DNA from: Flavobacterium piscinae
GTDB taxonomy: Bacteria; Bacteroidota; Bacteroidia; Flavobacteriales; Flavobacteriaceae
DNA length: 64,000 nucleotides
Direction of reading: 5' to 3'
Assembly (NCBI RefSeq): GCF_004122145.1
Contig: NZ_SBKQ01000002.1
Coordinates: forward strand, 62,001-126,000
In this document: positions 54,994-64,000 of the stretch, piece after piece
Layout: each line of letters starts with the position of its first letter
Numbering within the stretch: the stretch's first letter is position 1
The notes under the pieces: generated by a model
The model's input: the letters and a program-made list of their open reading frames with translations, nothing else
Told to the model about the DNA's origin: nothing
Database searches by the model: none
Program-made: the position numbers and the translations under genes

Positions 54994-56667
54994 TTGGCAT
55001 TGAAAAGGTTTTTGTTTATTCACTTGTTTTTTTTGTTTTTCTGTTTCGGAAAGGCTCAAAATATCTATTTAAATATCAAAGGCTCAACAAATGAAGAAAC
55101 AAAAAAAATAGACTCGATTGGATATGGTAAACGATTTGTAAATGCAAAGGGCTTGATGGATGAAACTAGACTATTTAGCAAAAAACTTTTTGAATCGGGT
55201 TTTTTAGAAAGTGAAAATAAAAGTAATAAAAAAGTAAATGATTCTACTTTTTTGTTTGAATTTCGGTTAGGTAAAAGAACTTCACATATACATATATATA
55301 TAGGTGAAGAAATAATGGTCTTTTTGAATGATGATTTTAAGGTGGATAATGAATTAATAAAGCTTCCTATTGAAAATGTGGAATTTTTTATGTCAGGGAT
55401 TTTGAAACGATTGGAAGCAACTGGTTTTTCGTTGGCTCAATTGAAATTAGAAAATTTTAGATCACAAGAAAGTCTGCTTTTTGCCGATTTGATGATTAAA
55501 TCAAACAAACAACGATCTTTAAATGATATTGTGATAGATGGCTTTGAGAAATTTCCTGAAAGTCATCGAAATAACTTAAAAAAAATGTATGCCAAACAGA
55601 CATTTAACCAATCGAATTTAGAAAAGTTATATAAAACGGTGGAAGGATTTCGGTTTGTGAGGCAAACGAAGTATCCTGAAATTTTGTTTACACAAGATTC
55701 TACCAAAGTATATGTTTACTTAGAAAAAGCAAAGGCCAACCGATTTGATGGTTTTGTAGGCTTTAACAACGACGAAGGTGGAAAAATAAATTTTAATGGT
55801 TATGTTGATTTACTTTTGCATAATCTCTTAAATTCCGGAGAACAGTTTTCTATATTTTGGAAAAGCGATGGCAATGAACAAACTACTTTTAATGCGGGTT
55901 TGCAAATACCCTATCTGTTTAAAAGTTCGTTGGGATTAAAAACAGAATTACAGATTTTTAAACAGGATAGTACTTTTCAAAACACCCGCACTTCGATTGA
56001 TTTGGGATATCTTTTCACCTACAACACAAGGGCATATTTAGGCTATCAATCCACCGAGTCAAGTGATATTCAAAACACCAATTCGAGTTTTATTAGTGAT
56101 TTTAAAAATTCTTTTGTAACCGGACAATTTGAATATACTGATTTTAAAACCGATGATTTTTTGTTTCCGGAAAAAACAGCATTACACCTAAAAGTTGGCT
56201 TTGGTAGTCGGGATTCAAAAACTGATTCACAGAGTCAACTATTTGGACAATTAGAACTTAGACACAATGTTTATTTGAATGCAAGAAATATTGTGCATCT
56301 CAAATCGCAAAGTTATTACCTCAAAAGTGATGCTTATATTGTAAATGAATTACATCGTTTTGGTGGAATAAATTCTATTCGTGGTTTTAATGAAAATAGT
56401 TTACAAGGAAATATATTTTCTTCCATTTTAACGGAATACCGTTATGTTCTTACATCCGGAATATATATCCATTCCATCATTGATTACGGATATTACCAAG
56501 ACAAAACAACCAATTTTAGTGATTCTATATTGGGGTTGGGTTTTGGTTTTGGACTACTAACCAAAAACGGACTTTTTAATTTGGTTTATGCTAATGGAAG
56601 TGTGGGAAATCAAGAAATTAAACTTTCCAATTCGATTGTGCATATTAGTTTTAAGACTAATTTCTAA
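54994..56667 (+). CDS. Omp85-superfamily outer-membrane protein (BamA/TamA/FhaC-like)
   Basis: A 557-residue protein with a signal peptide (ALKRFLFIHLFFLFFCFGKAQ, cleavage before Gln). No ATG lies near the signal, so translation must start at TTG 54994 or TTG 55000. Residues ~25-240 look like two or three POTRA-type segments (NDIVIDGFEKFPESHRNNLK near 180-200 is POTRA-like). Residues ~245-557 are a predicted beta-barrel of alternating strands. FGGINSIRGFNENSLQGN near 462-479 carries the RGF motif of the Omp85 L6 loop. The terminal Phe is usual for barrels. It is shorter than BamA (~800 aa in this group), so probably a paralogue for export or assembly of a particular client. It is monocistronic and divergent from rpsL. 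Confidence 0.75.
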   Translation: MALKRFLFIHLFFLFFCFGKAQNIYLNIKGSTNEETKKIDSIGYGKRFVNAKGLMDETRLFSKKLFESGFLESENKSNKKVNDSTFLFEFRLGKRTSHIHIYIGEEIMVFLNDDFKVDNELIKLPIENVEFFMSGILKRLEATGFSLAQLKLENFRSQESLLFADLMIKSNKQRSLNDIVIDGFEKFPESHRNNLKKMYAKQTFNQSNLEKLYKTVEGFRFVRQTKYPEILFTQDSTKVYVYLEKAKANRFDGFVGFNNDEGGKINFNGYVDLLLHNLLNSGEQFSIFWKSDGNEQTTFNAGLQIPYLFKSSLGLKTELQIFKQDSTFQNTRTSIDLGYLFTYNTRAYLGYQSTESSDIQNTNSSFISDFKNSFVTGQFEYTDFKTDDFLFPEKTALHLKVGFGSRDSKTDSQSQLFGQLELRHNVYLNARNIVHLKSQSYYLKSDAYIVNELHRFGGINSIRGFNENSLQGNIFSSILTEYRYVLTSGIYIHSIIDYGYYQDKTTNFSDSILGLGFGFGLLTKNGLFNLVYANGSVGNQEIKLSNSIVHISFKTNF

Positions 56668-56704
56668 CTAATAAACATCACACACTCTAAACAATTAATT
56701 CATT

Positions 56705-56730
56705 ATCAATACATTGAATAATGTATTGAT
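56705..56730. repeat. Perfect 10-bp inverted repeat between the Omp85 gene and susC
   Basis: ATCAATACAT (56705-56714) and ATGTATTGAT (56721-56730) flank a 6-nt TGAATA spacer. It is 38 bp after the Omp85 stop and 86 bp before the susC start. The sequence following (TATTTATG) is not a T-run, so it may be either a weak terminator or an operator-like site for the susC operon. Confidence 0.45.
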
Positions 56731-56815
56731 TATTTATGAACATTTTAACAAAAATACTTGTTTGTTTAACATTAATTTATGATTTTTGAAATAACTAACT
56801 CAAATTATAAAATTA

Positions 56816-59800
56816 ATGAAACCAAAGAAAAAATTAAAATTAGTTTTTCTGCTAATTTTTCTTGTACAGCTCAGTTTTGGACAAGAAATTACGGTTACAG
56901 GAAATGTAACTGACGAAAGCGGACTTCCACTACCCGGTGTTAGTGTTTTTGTAAAAAACACTACAAATGGTACTGAAACCAACTTTGACGGCAATTTTAG
57001 CATTAACACGAAAGCAGGTGAAATACTTGTTTTTAGTTATGTTGGCATGTTAAAACAAGAAATTGTTGCCAGTAATAAGAAACTCAATGTAAAAATGACT
57101 GAGGATACTGAGGTGCTTGAAGGCGTTGTTGTAACAGCTCTTGGGATAAAAAGAGAAAAACAAGCCGTCGGTTATGCCATTAGTGAGGTTAAATCGGAAG
57201 CACTTGAACAACGTTCAGAAGGTGATATTGGGCGGGTCTTAAATGGTAAAGCCTCGGGAGTTTTAATCAATCAAACTAGTGGTTTATCCGGCTCCGGAAC
57301 AAACATTGTAATTAGAGGATTAAATAGTATAACCGGTTCCAATCAACCGCTATTTATTGTTGATGGAGTACAATTTAGTAGTGACACCAATACTAATGGC
57401 GATTTTGTGGATGGAAATAGTGGATCTAGCCGATTTTTAGATTTAGACCCAAACAATATTGAAAGCGTAAATGTTTTAAAAGGATTAGCTGCAGCCACTT
57501 TATATGGAAGTCTAGGTAGAAATGGAGTCATTTTAATTACAACCAAAAGTAGTAGCACAAATAAAGGCCCTAAAAAAAATGAAGTAACCATTACACAATC
57601 TTACTTTAACAATGAAATTGCTTCACTTCCTGATTATCAAAATAAATTTGGTAATGGTTTTGATCAATCATACGGACTTTTCTTCAGTAACTGGGGACCG
57701 GGATTTTATCAAGATGGACTTGGGGGATGGGGTGACCCGAATTCAGGTATTGCCTCTGATGCAACTATAGCTCATCCCTATGACAGAGCTTCATTAGCTG
57801 ATGCTTTTCCTGAATTTTCAGGAGCTAGATTACCATGGAAACCTTATGACAACGTGAAAGATTTTTTCAGAACCGGTCATGTCTCTAATACTTCTGTAAA
57901 CTTTAGTGGAACTTCTGATGATGGAAAAGTTTCATATAATGCCAACTATGGGCATTTAAATGATATTGGTTTTACTCCGGGGAATGAATTAACCAGAAAC
58001 AATATTGGAATTGGAGGTCGAGCTATCCTTTCAAACAAATTCACAATAAGTGGTACATTTAATTATTCCAGAACAGATTTTATAACTCCGCCAGTAGCCG
58101 CTAGTCAGGGCTCGGGAGTTGTAGGTGATGGTTCTTCAATTTTTGGTGATGTTTTCTACACACCTAGAAGTATTGACTTGATGGGAATGCCATTTCAAAA
58201 TCCATTAACAGGTGGGTCTGTATATTACAGAAGTGATAATGGTATTCAAAATCCAAGATGGACAGCGGCTAATTCCTATTCAAAACAAATTACCAATCGT
58301 GTATTTGGGAATACTGCCATACAATACAGCTTTAATGAAAATTTAAATTTGATTTACAGAGTTGGATTAGACTTTTACACAGAAAGAAACGAAGTAGCAC
58401 AAAACAGAGGAGGTGTAACCGGAAATCCGCTTGGTTCATATCGTACATTTGATAATAACAGAACTATTTGGGACCACAACTTAGTTTTGAATGGAGATTA
58501 CGATTTAACTGAAAAAATTGGAATGACATTTAACCTTGGTGCAACTTCAAATAGAAGAACATACGATAGACAAGGTGTTAATAGTGAAAACCAATTGGTT
58601 TTTGGGGTGCTAAGACATTTCAACTTTACAGAACAATCACCAATTCAATTTTATGAAGAACAAAATATTATTGGATTATATGGTCAAGCTGAAATAGATT
58701 ACAATAATTATGTATATCTTACACTTGCAGGTAGAAATGATTGGGTTTCAAACTTAATAAATAATTCTATTTTCTATCCTAGTGCCAGTTTATCATTTAT
58801 TCCAACCAAGGCTTTTAATGGAATAACTTCTGATAATGGATTAAACTTTTTAAAATTAAGAGCTGGTTATGGAACTTCTGCGGGATTTCCAGAAGGATAT
58901 CCTACCTCTAGTATTTTAAGATTAAATTCTAGAACTTTCTTGAACGGTTCTGAACCTGTACCTGGTATTACTTCTGCAACAGAATTGGGGAATCCGGATT
59001 TAAAACCGGAACGTTATGATGAAGTGGAAATAGGGTTTGAAACAAAATTCCTAAAAAATCGAGTTTCTTTAGATGTGTCTTATTATAACAGAAATACTAA
59101 AAACTTAATTACTGACAGACCTCTACCAGCTTCAACTGGTTTCTTGTTTACACAAACAAATATTGGTCGTGTACAAGGAACTGGATATGAAATTGACTTA
59201 GGTATAGATTTAGTTAAAAATGATAATTCGGGAGGTTTTAATTGGTCAATTAACGGAAACTTTACCCAAAACGAAACAGAAGTTAAAGAGCTTACGAGTG
59301 ATTCTCAAATTATTGTTTACTCCGGTTTCACAAATTTAGGAAATGCGGCTATTGTTGGTCAACCACTTGGAGTAATCGTAGGAAATGCAATTCAACGTGA
59401 TGAAAATGGAAACTATGTGGTGAATAGTATAGGAAATTATATTGAAGATCCAAACTTATCAGTTTTAGGTGACCCTAATCCGGATTGGGTTTTAAACGTT
59501 GGAAACACTATTAAATACAAAAATTTTAATTTTAATTTCTTAATTAGTTATGTTCATGGAGGCGATATTTATTCAGAAACTATTGCAACTTTATTAGGTA
59601 GAGGATTGACAACAGATACTGAAAACCGATTAAATACATTTATTTTACCCGGTGTTAATGAAAGTGGCGGGGTAAACGATTTTCAAATCAATGCTTCAGG
59701 TTATTATTTTGATAATTTGTTTTCTGGTCCTGATGAAATGAGAATTTTTGATGCATCGGTAATTAGACTTCAAGAAATTTCATTAGGCTATGAAATTCCT

Positions 59801-60007
59801 AAAAAATGGTTAGAAAAAACATTTTTTGGAGGTTTAAGTTTTACTTTATCTGGAAACAACTTATGGTATGAAGCCATCAACACACCAAAAGGTGTAAATT
59901 TTGACCCGAACGTAGCCGGAACCGGAGTTGGTAACGGTAGAGGTTTTGATTACTTAAATGGCCCAAGTTCACGCAGATATGGATTTAGTGTAAAAGCTTC
60001 TTTTTAA
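56816..60007 (+). CDS. SusC/RagA-family TonB-linked outer-membrane transporter
   Basis: A 1063-residue TonB-dependent transporter that, with a SusD lipoprotein lid, imports oligosaccharides or peptides. The signal peptide is residues ~1-22 (VQLSFGQ). The N-terminal CarboxypepD_reg-like domain (~25-100) shows VTGNVTDESGLPLPGVSVFV. A TonB-box-like VLEGVVVTALG lies near 100-110. The plug (~115-235) shows IVIRGLNSITGSNQPLFIVD and ATLYGSLGRNGVILITTK. The barrel runs to the end with the signature NPDLKPERYDEVEIGFETKF near 725 and the terminal GFSVKASF. The susD partner starts 11 bp downstream. The substrate cannot be told from the sequence: no glycoside hydrolase, peptidase or anti-sigma gene accompanies it. 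Confidence 0.95.
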   Translation: MKPKKKLKLVFLLIFLVQLSFGQEITVTGNVTDESGLPLPGVSVFVKNTTNGTETNFDGNFSINTKAGEILVFSYVGMLKQEIVASNKKLNVKMTEDTEVLEGVVVTALGIKREKQAVGYAISEVKSEALEQRSEGDIGRVLNGKASGVLINQTSGLSGSGTNIVIRGLNSITGSNQPLFIVDGVQFSSDTNTNGDFVDGNSGSSRFLDLDPNNIESVNVLKGLAAATLYGSLGRNGVILITTKSSSTNKGPKKNEVTITQSYFNNEIASLPDYQNKFGNGFDQSYGLFFSNWGPGFYQDGLGGWGDPNSGIASDATIAHPYDRASLADAFPEFSGARLPWKPYDNVKDFFRTGHVSNTSVNFSGTSDDGKVSYNANYGHLNDIGFTPGNELTRNNIGIGGRAILSNKFTISGTFNYSRTDFITPPVAASQGSGVVGDGSSIFGDVFYTPRSIDLMGMPFQNPLTGGSVYYRSDNGIQNPRWTAANSYSKQITNRVFGNTAIQYSFNENLNLIYRVGLDFYTERNEVAQNRGGVTGNPLGSYRTFDNNRTIWDHNLVLNGDYDLTEKIGMTFNLGATSNRRTYDRQGVNSENQLVFGVLRHFNFTEQSPIQFYEEQNIIGLYGQAEIDYNNYVYLTLAGRNDWVSNLINNSIFYPSASLSFIPTKAFNGITSDNGLNFLKLRAGYGTSAGFPEGYPTSSILRLNSRTFLNGSEPVPGITSATELGNPDLKPERYDEVEIGFETKFLKNRVSLDVSYYNRNTKNLITDRPLPASTGFLFTQTNIGRVQGTGYEIDLGIDLVKNDNSGGFNWSINGNFTQNETEVKELTSDSQIIVYSGFTNLGNAAIVGQPLGVIVGNAIQRDENGNYVVNSIGNYIEDPNLSVLGDPNPDWVLNVGNTIKYKNFNFNFLISYVHGGDIYSETIATLLGRGLTTDTENRLNTFILPGVNESGGVNDFQINASGYYFDNLFSGPDEMRIFDASVIRLQEISLGYEIPKKWLEKTFFGGLSFTLSGNNLWYEAINTPKGVNFDPNVAGTGVGNGRGFDYLNGPSSRRYGFSVKASF

Positions 60008-60018
60008 AAAAATATAAT

Positions 60019-61674
60019 ATGAAAAAAATAATAAAAATTTCAAGTGCAATTCTGGCTGTATTTACACTTTTAATAAGTTGTGAAAGTACAGAATTGGATA
60101 TCATAGATAACCCAAATGGTTTGTCTCCTGAACAATCAGATCCTAACTTTTTGCTTAATGCAGTTCAACTGAATTTTGCAGATGTAGTTCAACGCTACGG
60201 TACGACAGCAGGAGAAGTTAGTCGCATTCATTACATGTTTGGCAGAAATTATTTTGCTGCCTATGACCCTTCTTCTTTTGACACAAGATGGGAAGATACT
60301 TATCAAGGAACTATTAAAAACATTAGACTTTTAAATCAAGTGACTGTAGACAATGGCTTAACGAAACATACAGGAATGGGACAGGTTTTCGAAGCCTATT
60401 TAATGGTAACATTAGTCGACTTTTTTGGAGATGTTCCATATAGTGAAGCGTTTGATATTACAAATTTAAATCCCGCAACTGATTCTGGAGAATCAATATA
60501 TAATAATGCATTAGGATTATTAGACCAAGCCATTGTAAATTTTGAAACAGATGCACCGGCTGAACCAACCTTTGATTTTTATTATCAAAAAGATTGGTCA
60601 AAATGGATTAAACTAGCGAATTCATTAAAACTTAAAATCTATATGCAAAGAAGATTAGTCGATCCTTCCGCAATTTCATCTTTTGAAAGCATAATTGCAG
60701 AAGGAAATTATATGACAAATGTTGAGGATGACTTCCAATTCACTTGGGGAACAAACAACACCAATCCAGATACAAGACATCCAATCTATGCGGCAAACTA
60801 TACGCCTACAGGCGCAGCAGGAGCAAGTGGATATATGTCTAATTGGTTGATGAATCAAATGAAAAACACCAAAAGTGTTGTAGACCCAAGAATGCGATTC
60901 TACTTTTATAGACAAGTGAGCGATGTTCCAGTAAGTGAACAGGACTTACGTTGTACAGTTGAACCGATACCAGCTCATTATGCTGCCGGCAATCATGTTT
61001 ATTGTAGAATTGAAAATAATGAAGGATACTGGGGAAGAGATCATGGAAATGATGAAGGTTTACCTCCTGATGGAACAAAGAAAACAGCTTATGGTCTATA
61101 CCCGGTTGGTGGAAGATTTGATGATAATTCTTTTGAACAAACTGATTTAAATTTAGGTGCTAAAGGAAATGGAATAACACCAATATTTTTAAGTTCTACC
61201 GTTGATTTTCTTAGAGCTGAAGCTGCTTTATTTGGTGGCTCTGGTGACGCAAAATCGTTTGTATTAGCCGGGGTACAAAAATCTATTTCGAAAGTTAGGG
61301 CTTTTATTTCTAGAGATATAGACGCAAATACTTCCTTTGTACCAGGTCCAACTGTTGATGTAGCTTATTTAAATGAAGTGGGCACTTTAATGGATAATGC
61401 TGTAGGGAATGAACAAAAATTGAATGTTATTGCTAAAGAATTCTTTGTAACTTTGTTTGGAAACGGAATTGATGGTTATAATTTCTATAGAAGAACAGGT
61501 GCTCCTACAGACATTCAGCCAAATATTGATCCTAATCCGGGAGATTACATTCGTTCGTTTTTCTATCCCGCTAGTGAAGCAAACACAAATACAAATGTGA
61601 CACAAAAAGATAATGTAACAACCAGAGTTTTCTGGGATACTAATCCAACTACTGGATTTCCGGTAGGTAACTAA
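60019..61674 (+). CDS. SusD/RagB-family outer-membrane lipoprotein (SusD-like_2 type)
   Basis: A surface lipoprotein that caps the SusC barrel and binds the nutrient. The 551 residues begin with a lipoprotein signal whose lipobox is LLISCES (Cys21). The N-terminal region SPEQSDPNFLLNAVQLNFAD with QGTIKNIRLLNQ, MVTLVDFFGDVPYSEAFDI (~130-150) and DWSKWIKLANSLKLKIYMQR are typical of the SusD/RagB family of the SusD-like_2 type. The TPR-like helices are interspersed as usual, and RAEAALFGGSGDAKSF lies near 395-410. Translation is probably coupled with susC (11-bp gap) and the next lipoprotein gene (8-bp gap). Confidence 0.93.
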   Translation: MKKIIKISSAILAVFTLLISCESTELDIIDNPNGLSPEQSDPNFLLNAVQLNFADVVQRYGTTAGEVSRIHYMFGRNYFAAYDPSSFDTRWEDTYQGTIKNIRLLNQVTVDNGLTKHTGMGQVFEAYLMVTLVDFFGDVPYSEAFDITNLNPATDSGESIYNNALGLLDQAIVNFETDAPAEPTFDFYYQKDWSKWIKLANSLKLKIYMQRRLVDPSAISSFESIIAEGNYMTNVEDDFQFTWGTNNTNPDTRHPIYAANYTPTGAAGASGYMSNWLMNQMKNTKSVVDPRMRFYFYRQVSDVPVSEQDLRCTVEPIPAHYAAGNHVYCRIENNEGYWGRDHGNDEGLPPDGTKKTAYGLYPVGGRFDDNSFEQTDLNLGAKGNGITPIFLSSTVDFLRAEAALFGGSGDAKSFVLAGVQKSISKVRAFISRDIDANTSFVPGPTVDVAYLNEVGTLMDNAVGNEQKLNVIAKEFFVTLFGNGIDGYNFYRRTGAPTDIQPNIDPNPGDYIRSFFYPASEANTNTNVTQKDNVTTRVFWDTNPTTGFPVGN

Positions 61675-61682
61675 AAAATAAA

Positions 61683-62654
61683 ATGAAAAATAAAGTATTA
61701 AAAATAAGTGTTGTTGGGTTACTGACATTCTTTATCGGATGTAGTGATAGTGATAACTCAATAGATGGTATTCTAGACGAAACCACTAGTGGTGCCGTGC
61801 TACGAACAATTGATTTGGTGAGCAGTGAAATTGCTCTTGGAGATGATGATGCCGCTTTTACAGTAATTCTTGAAGCACAAGATCGATTAAACGGTGGATT
61901 AATGGAAAAAGTCGAAGTGTATGCCAGTTTTAAAGATAATACCGATGACGGTATTGATTATGGTGTAGAAGAAACATTTCTTTACGATTTATTACCAAGT
62001 GATTTTGCAACCGGACCAATCGGATTACCCAGAATAACTGTAAATATTTCTCTTGCACAATTACTTCAAGCCTTAAGTGTTCAAGATGGTGAGTTTAATG
62101 GTGGAGATCAATTTGAAGTTCGCTTCAAATATTTAACAACAGATGGAAGAACTTTTAGTTGGGAAAACTCAAGTGCGAACATAGTAGGAGGAGCATATTA
62201 TCGATCTCCTTTCCGATATAATGTTAATGTAACCTGTCCATTTGAATCTAGTTTAGCTGGTACGCATAGTTATGTAACAACCAATATGTCAATTCCAGGT
62301 TCAAGTCCTTGTGGAGGAACAGTAAGTGGAACTGTTACATGGTTTGATACAGATGAAGACGGTAATCCATTACCTGAGGGAACCTACAGAATAACCGACT
62401 ATTCCTTTGGTCTTTTCGAATCATCTTGCTGGTTTGATGATCCTGCCTATGACGATGGTGCAGCTGTAAAATGGTTTTGTAAAAATCTTTTAACACTAGG
62501 CTCTGATCAATATGGAGAAACTTGGACTTATGAAATTGTAAGTGTAAATGGAGCTCAAATGACTATTAATTTTGCTAGTACCTACAACGAAACCGGAACA
62601 ACTGTTTTAACGCGTGAAGGAAACGAACCCTGGCCGGCAATTTTCCAAGATTAA
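61683..62654 (+). CDS. Outer-membrane lipoprotein of unknown function, third gene of the SusCD operon
   Basis: The 323-residue product has a lipobox FFIGCSDS (Cys20) followed by acidic residues, as in surface-exported lipoproteins. Residues ~35-180 are an all-beta segment (AFTVILEAQDRLNGGLMEKV, QFEVRFKYLTTDGRTFSW). Residues ~185-323 form a second beta domain with four Cys (CPFES, PCGG, CWFDD, FCKN), possibly two disulfides. The C-terminus ends EPWPAIFQD. Its position suggests a surface-exposed accessory binding protein like SusE/SusF, though I cannot show homology to those. A strong terminator follows 22 bp past the stop. Confidence 0.85.
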   Translation: MKNKVLKISVVGLLTFFIGCSDSDNSIDGILDETTSGAVLRTIDLVSSEIALGDDDAAFTVILEAQDRLNGGLMEKVEVYASFKDNTDDGIDYGVEETFLYDLLPSDFATGPIGLPRITVNISLAQLLQALSVQDGEFNGGDQFEVRFKYLTTDGRTFSWENSSANIVGGAYYRSPFRYNVNVTCPFESSLAGTHSYVTTNMSIPGSSPCGGTVSGTVTWFDTDEDGNPLPEGTYRITDYSFGLFESSCWFDDPAYDDGAAVKWFCKNLLTLGSDQYGETWTYEIVSVNGAQMTINFASTYNETGTTVLTREGNEPWPAIFQD

Positions 62655-62675
62655 AAAACTATTGTTTTTATTTAT

Positions 62676-62704
62676 AAACCACTCCTTTAAAGAGTGGTTT
62701 TTTT
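62676..62704 (+). terminator. Intrinsic terminator of the susCD operon
   Basis: A 9-bp stem (62676-62684 with 62692-62700, arms AAACCACTC and GAGTGGTTT) with loop CTTTAAA is followed by TTTT. It sits 22 bp after the lipoprotein stop and 13 bp before the rlmB start, which is why an upstream ATG at 62694, inside this hairpin, is not used as the rlmB start. Confidence 0.87.
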
Positions 62705-62717
62705 ATACCTTTACCTC

Positions 62718-63452
62718 ATGGAAAAAGACAATCAAATTTTTGGAATTAGAGCGATCATCGAAGCCATTCAAGCAGGGAAAGAAATCGATAAAGTGTTCTT
62801 GCAAAAAGACATTCAAGGCGACTTGATGCGTGAATTAATGAAAGTGATGAAATCACACAAAGTGAATTTTACTTATGTTCCTCTTGAAAAATTAAACCGT
62901 CTTACATCCAAAAATCATCAAGGTGCCGTGGCAACAATTGCACCGGTAAACTTTTATGATTTAGAAAATTTAATTTCCAATGTATTGGAAAGTGGAAAGA
63001 CTCCCCTTTTTTTAATTTTAGACCAATTGTCAGATGCCCGTAATTTTGGTGCCATCATCCGAACAGCAGAATGCACCGGCGTTGACGGAATCATTATTGG
63101 TAAACAAGGTGCTGCTCCCGTGAACGGAGACACCGTAAAGACAAGTGCCGGTGCCGTTTTCAATGTACCGATTTGTAAAGTGGAACACATTAAAGATGCC
63201 ATTTTTTACCTGCAAGGTTCCGGAATCAAAACGATTGCCGCTACCGAAAAAACGGATGATTCAATTTATGATTTAGCATTAAATGAACCTTTGGCAATCA
63301 TTTTGGGAAGTGAAGACCGCGGCATCAATCCCTCTGTTTTGAAAATTGTAGATGAAAAAGCGAAACTACCTATGTTTGGAACCATTGCTTCGTTGAATGT
63401 TTCTGTGGCTTGTGGAGCTTTTTTGTATGAAGTGGTAAGACAAAGAAGATAA
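62718..63452 (+). CDS. rlmB: 23S rRNA (guanosine-2'-O-)-methyltransferase, RlmB/SpoU type
   Basis: Methylates the ribose of a 23S rRNA guanosine using S-adenosylmethionine. I choose ATG 62718 (MEKDNQIFGIRAIIEAIQAG, 244 residues); the in-frame ATG at 62694 is part of the preceding terminator. An N-terminal substrate-binding domain spans ~1-75 with LTSKNHQGAVATIAPV near its end. The trefoil-knot SPOUT domain shows motif 1 DQLSDARNFGAIIRTAE, motif 2 LGSEDRGINPSVLK and motif 3 LNVSVACGAFLYE. These are the SpoU-family hallmarks. It converges with the rhomboid gene, with only 5 bp between the two stops. Confidence 0.95.
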   Translation: MEKDNQIFGIRAIIEAIQAGKEIDKVFLQKDIQGDLMRELMKVMKSHKVNFTYVPLEKLNRLTSKNHQGAVATIAPVNFYDLENLISNVLESGKTPLFLILDQLSDARNFGAIIRTAECTGVDGIIIGKQGAAPVNGDTVKTSAGAVFNVPICKVEHIKDAIFYLQGSGIKTIAATEKTDDSIYDLALNEPLAIILGSEDRGINPSVLKIVDEKAKLPMFGTIASLNVSVACGAFLYEVVRQRR

Positions 63453-63457
63453 TTTAT

Positions 63458-64000
63458 TTACTCCTTTTCATTCTCAGGTTTAAATTCATAAAACACATTT
63501 TCATCAATCTTGAAAAAAGAATAATCTACCTCTAATTCTTCAGGTTTTGGTGTGTTGACGAAATTTCCTTGCTCATCAAAGTGTTTCATGAACGGATCAT
63601 TTTCGGGATTGAAATCAGGTTTTTCCCATTCATATCGAATTGGCTTTTTGTATTTTTCGGCTTTATATAAAAGTGAAAATAAAAATCCGGTGATGAATCC
63701 GGCCAAATGACCTTCCCATGAAATTCCGTTTTCAACTTCCGGAAAAATGTACCAGACCATTCCTCCATAAAGCATCACAATTACTAATGACAAAGCAACT
63801 AGTCGATAATACTGGGTTTGAATTCCTTTGAAAAAGATGAAACTGACCAAAACATAAATCAGTCCACTCGCACCTATATGATAACTCTCTCTTCCTATCA
63901 TCCACGTCCCAATTCCGGAAAATAAAATCCCAAATACTAAAACTTGGAGTGAAACTTCACGGTAGAAATACCTCAAAACGGCTATTAAAAACAACAGTGG
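63458..64000 (-). CDS. Rhomboid-family intramembrane serine protease (N-terminus beyond right edge)
   Basis: The frame is open to the window end: codons upstream of TTG 63994 read Pro-Leu-Leu, so 180 residues of the C-terminal part are visible. The membrane part has the catalytic serine motif IGASGLIY and the catalytic His in WEGHLAGFITGF, with about four hydrophobic segments. The last ~75 residues form a soluble, acidic tail (KPDFNPENDPFMKHFDEQGN, PENEKE). The Ser/His dyad is intact, so an active rhomboid protease cleaving membrane proteins within the bilayer is likely. Convergent with rlmB, with no terminator in the 5-bp gap. Confidence 0.9.
   Translation of the reverse strand, partial: PLLFLIAVLRYFYREVSLQVLVFGILFSGIGTWMIGRESYHIGASGLIYVLVSFIFFKGIQTQYYRLVALSLVIVMLYGGMVWYIFPEVENGISWEGHLAGFITGFLFSLLYKAEKYKKPIRYEWEKPDFNPENDPFMKHFDEQGNFVNTPKPEELEVDYSFFKIDENVFYEFKPENEKE

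Noticed and set aside
62694..62717. Upstream ATG for rlmB
   Set aside because: The codon is inside the terminator hairpin of the preceding operon, and the extra residues (VFLYLYL) are not part of the family N-terminus.

Overview
The window looks like a chromosome segment from a member of the Flavobacteriaceae, most likely Flavobacterium or a close relative. The DNA is AT-rich. Genes lack Shine-Dalgarno sequences and are preceded by A/T-rich leaders. The clearest promoter has the Bacteroidetes form TTTG-19-TAnnTTTG. Several very large secreted proteins end in type IX secretion system (T9SS) sorting domains, and there is a SusC/SusD pair.

Layout. (1) Positions 1-34158 are an array of eight minus-strand genes for secreted proteins. 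The first is cut by the left edge. Six of the eight are very large mosaic proteins (about 900 to 2461 residues, with FN3, GEVED, Ig/IPT, MAM-like, lamin-tail or MopE-type parts), one is 874 residues and one is only 117 residues. The first two form one group: the second carries a type A sorting domain and the first shares its C-terminal modules. The other five large proteins share a ~450-residue C-terminal cassette ending in the flavobacterial type C sorting signal. Most members have their own intrinsic terminator, and most are preceded by a recurring element of CGAT-type half-sites about 20 bp apart. (2) Positions 34393-36966 hold enolase and the small subunit of carbamoyl-phosphate synthase. 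(3) Positions 37449-54669 are the str-S10-spc-alpha ribosomal super-cluster, all on the minus strand, transcribed rpsL, rpsG, fusA, rpsJ, rplC ... rpoA, rplQ. It includes secY, infA and a 38-residue rpmJ. Spacing is tight except for three gaps of 108-140 bp (before rplC, rpsH and rpsD), each with strong potential RNA structure. (4) Positions 54994-62654 are on the plus strand: an Omp85-superfamily outer-membrane protein, then a SusC-SusD-lipoprotein operon. (5) At the right end rlmB (plus) converges on a rhomboid protease gene cut by the edge (minus).

How it fits together. The ribosomal block is core housekeeping. The flanks are cell-envelope functions: large adhesin-like proteins exported by the T9SS on one side, and an outer-membrane uptake or assembly module on the other. 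Nearly all predicted signal peptides are followed by Gln, as the Bacteroidetes Q-rule predicts. The least explained features are the shared upstream elements of the adhesin array, the near-identical C-terminal modules of the first two adhesins, the GC-rich pre-signal extension of the 2461-residue protein, and the three structured leaders inside the ribosomal cluster.
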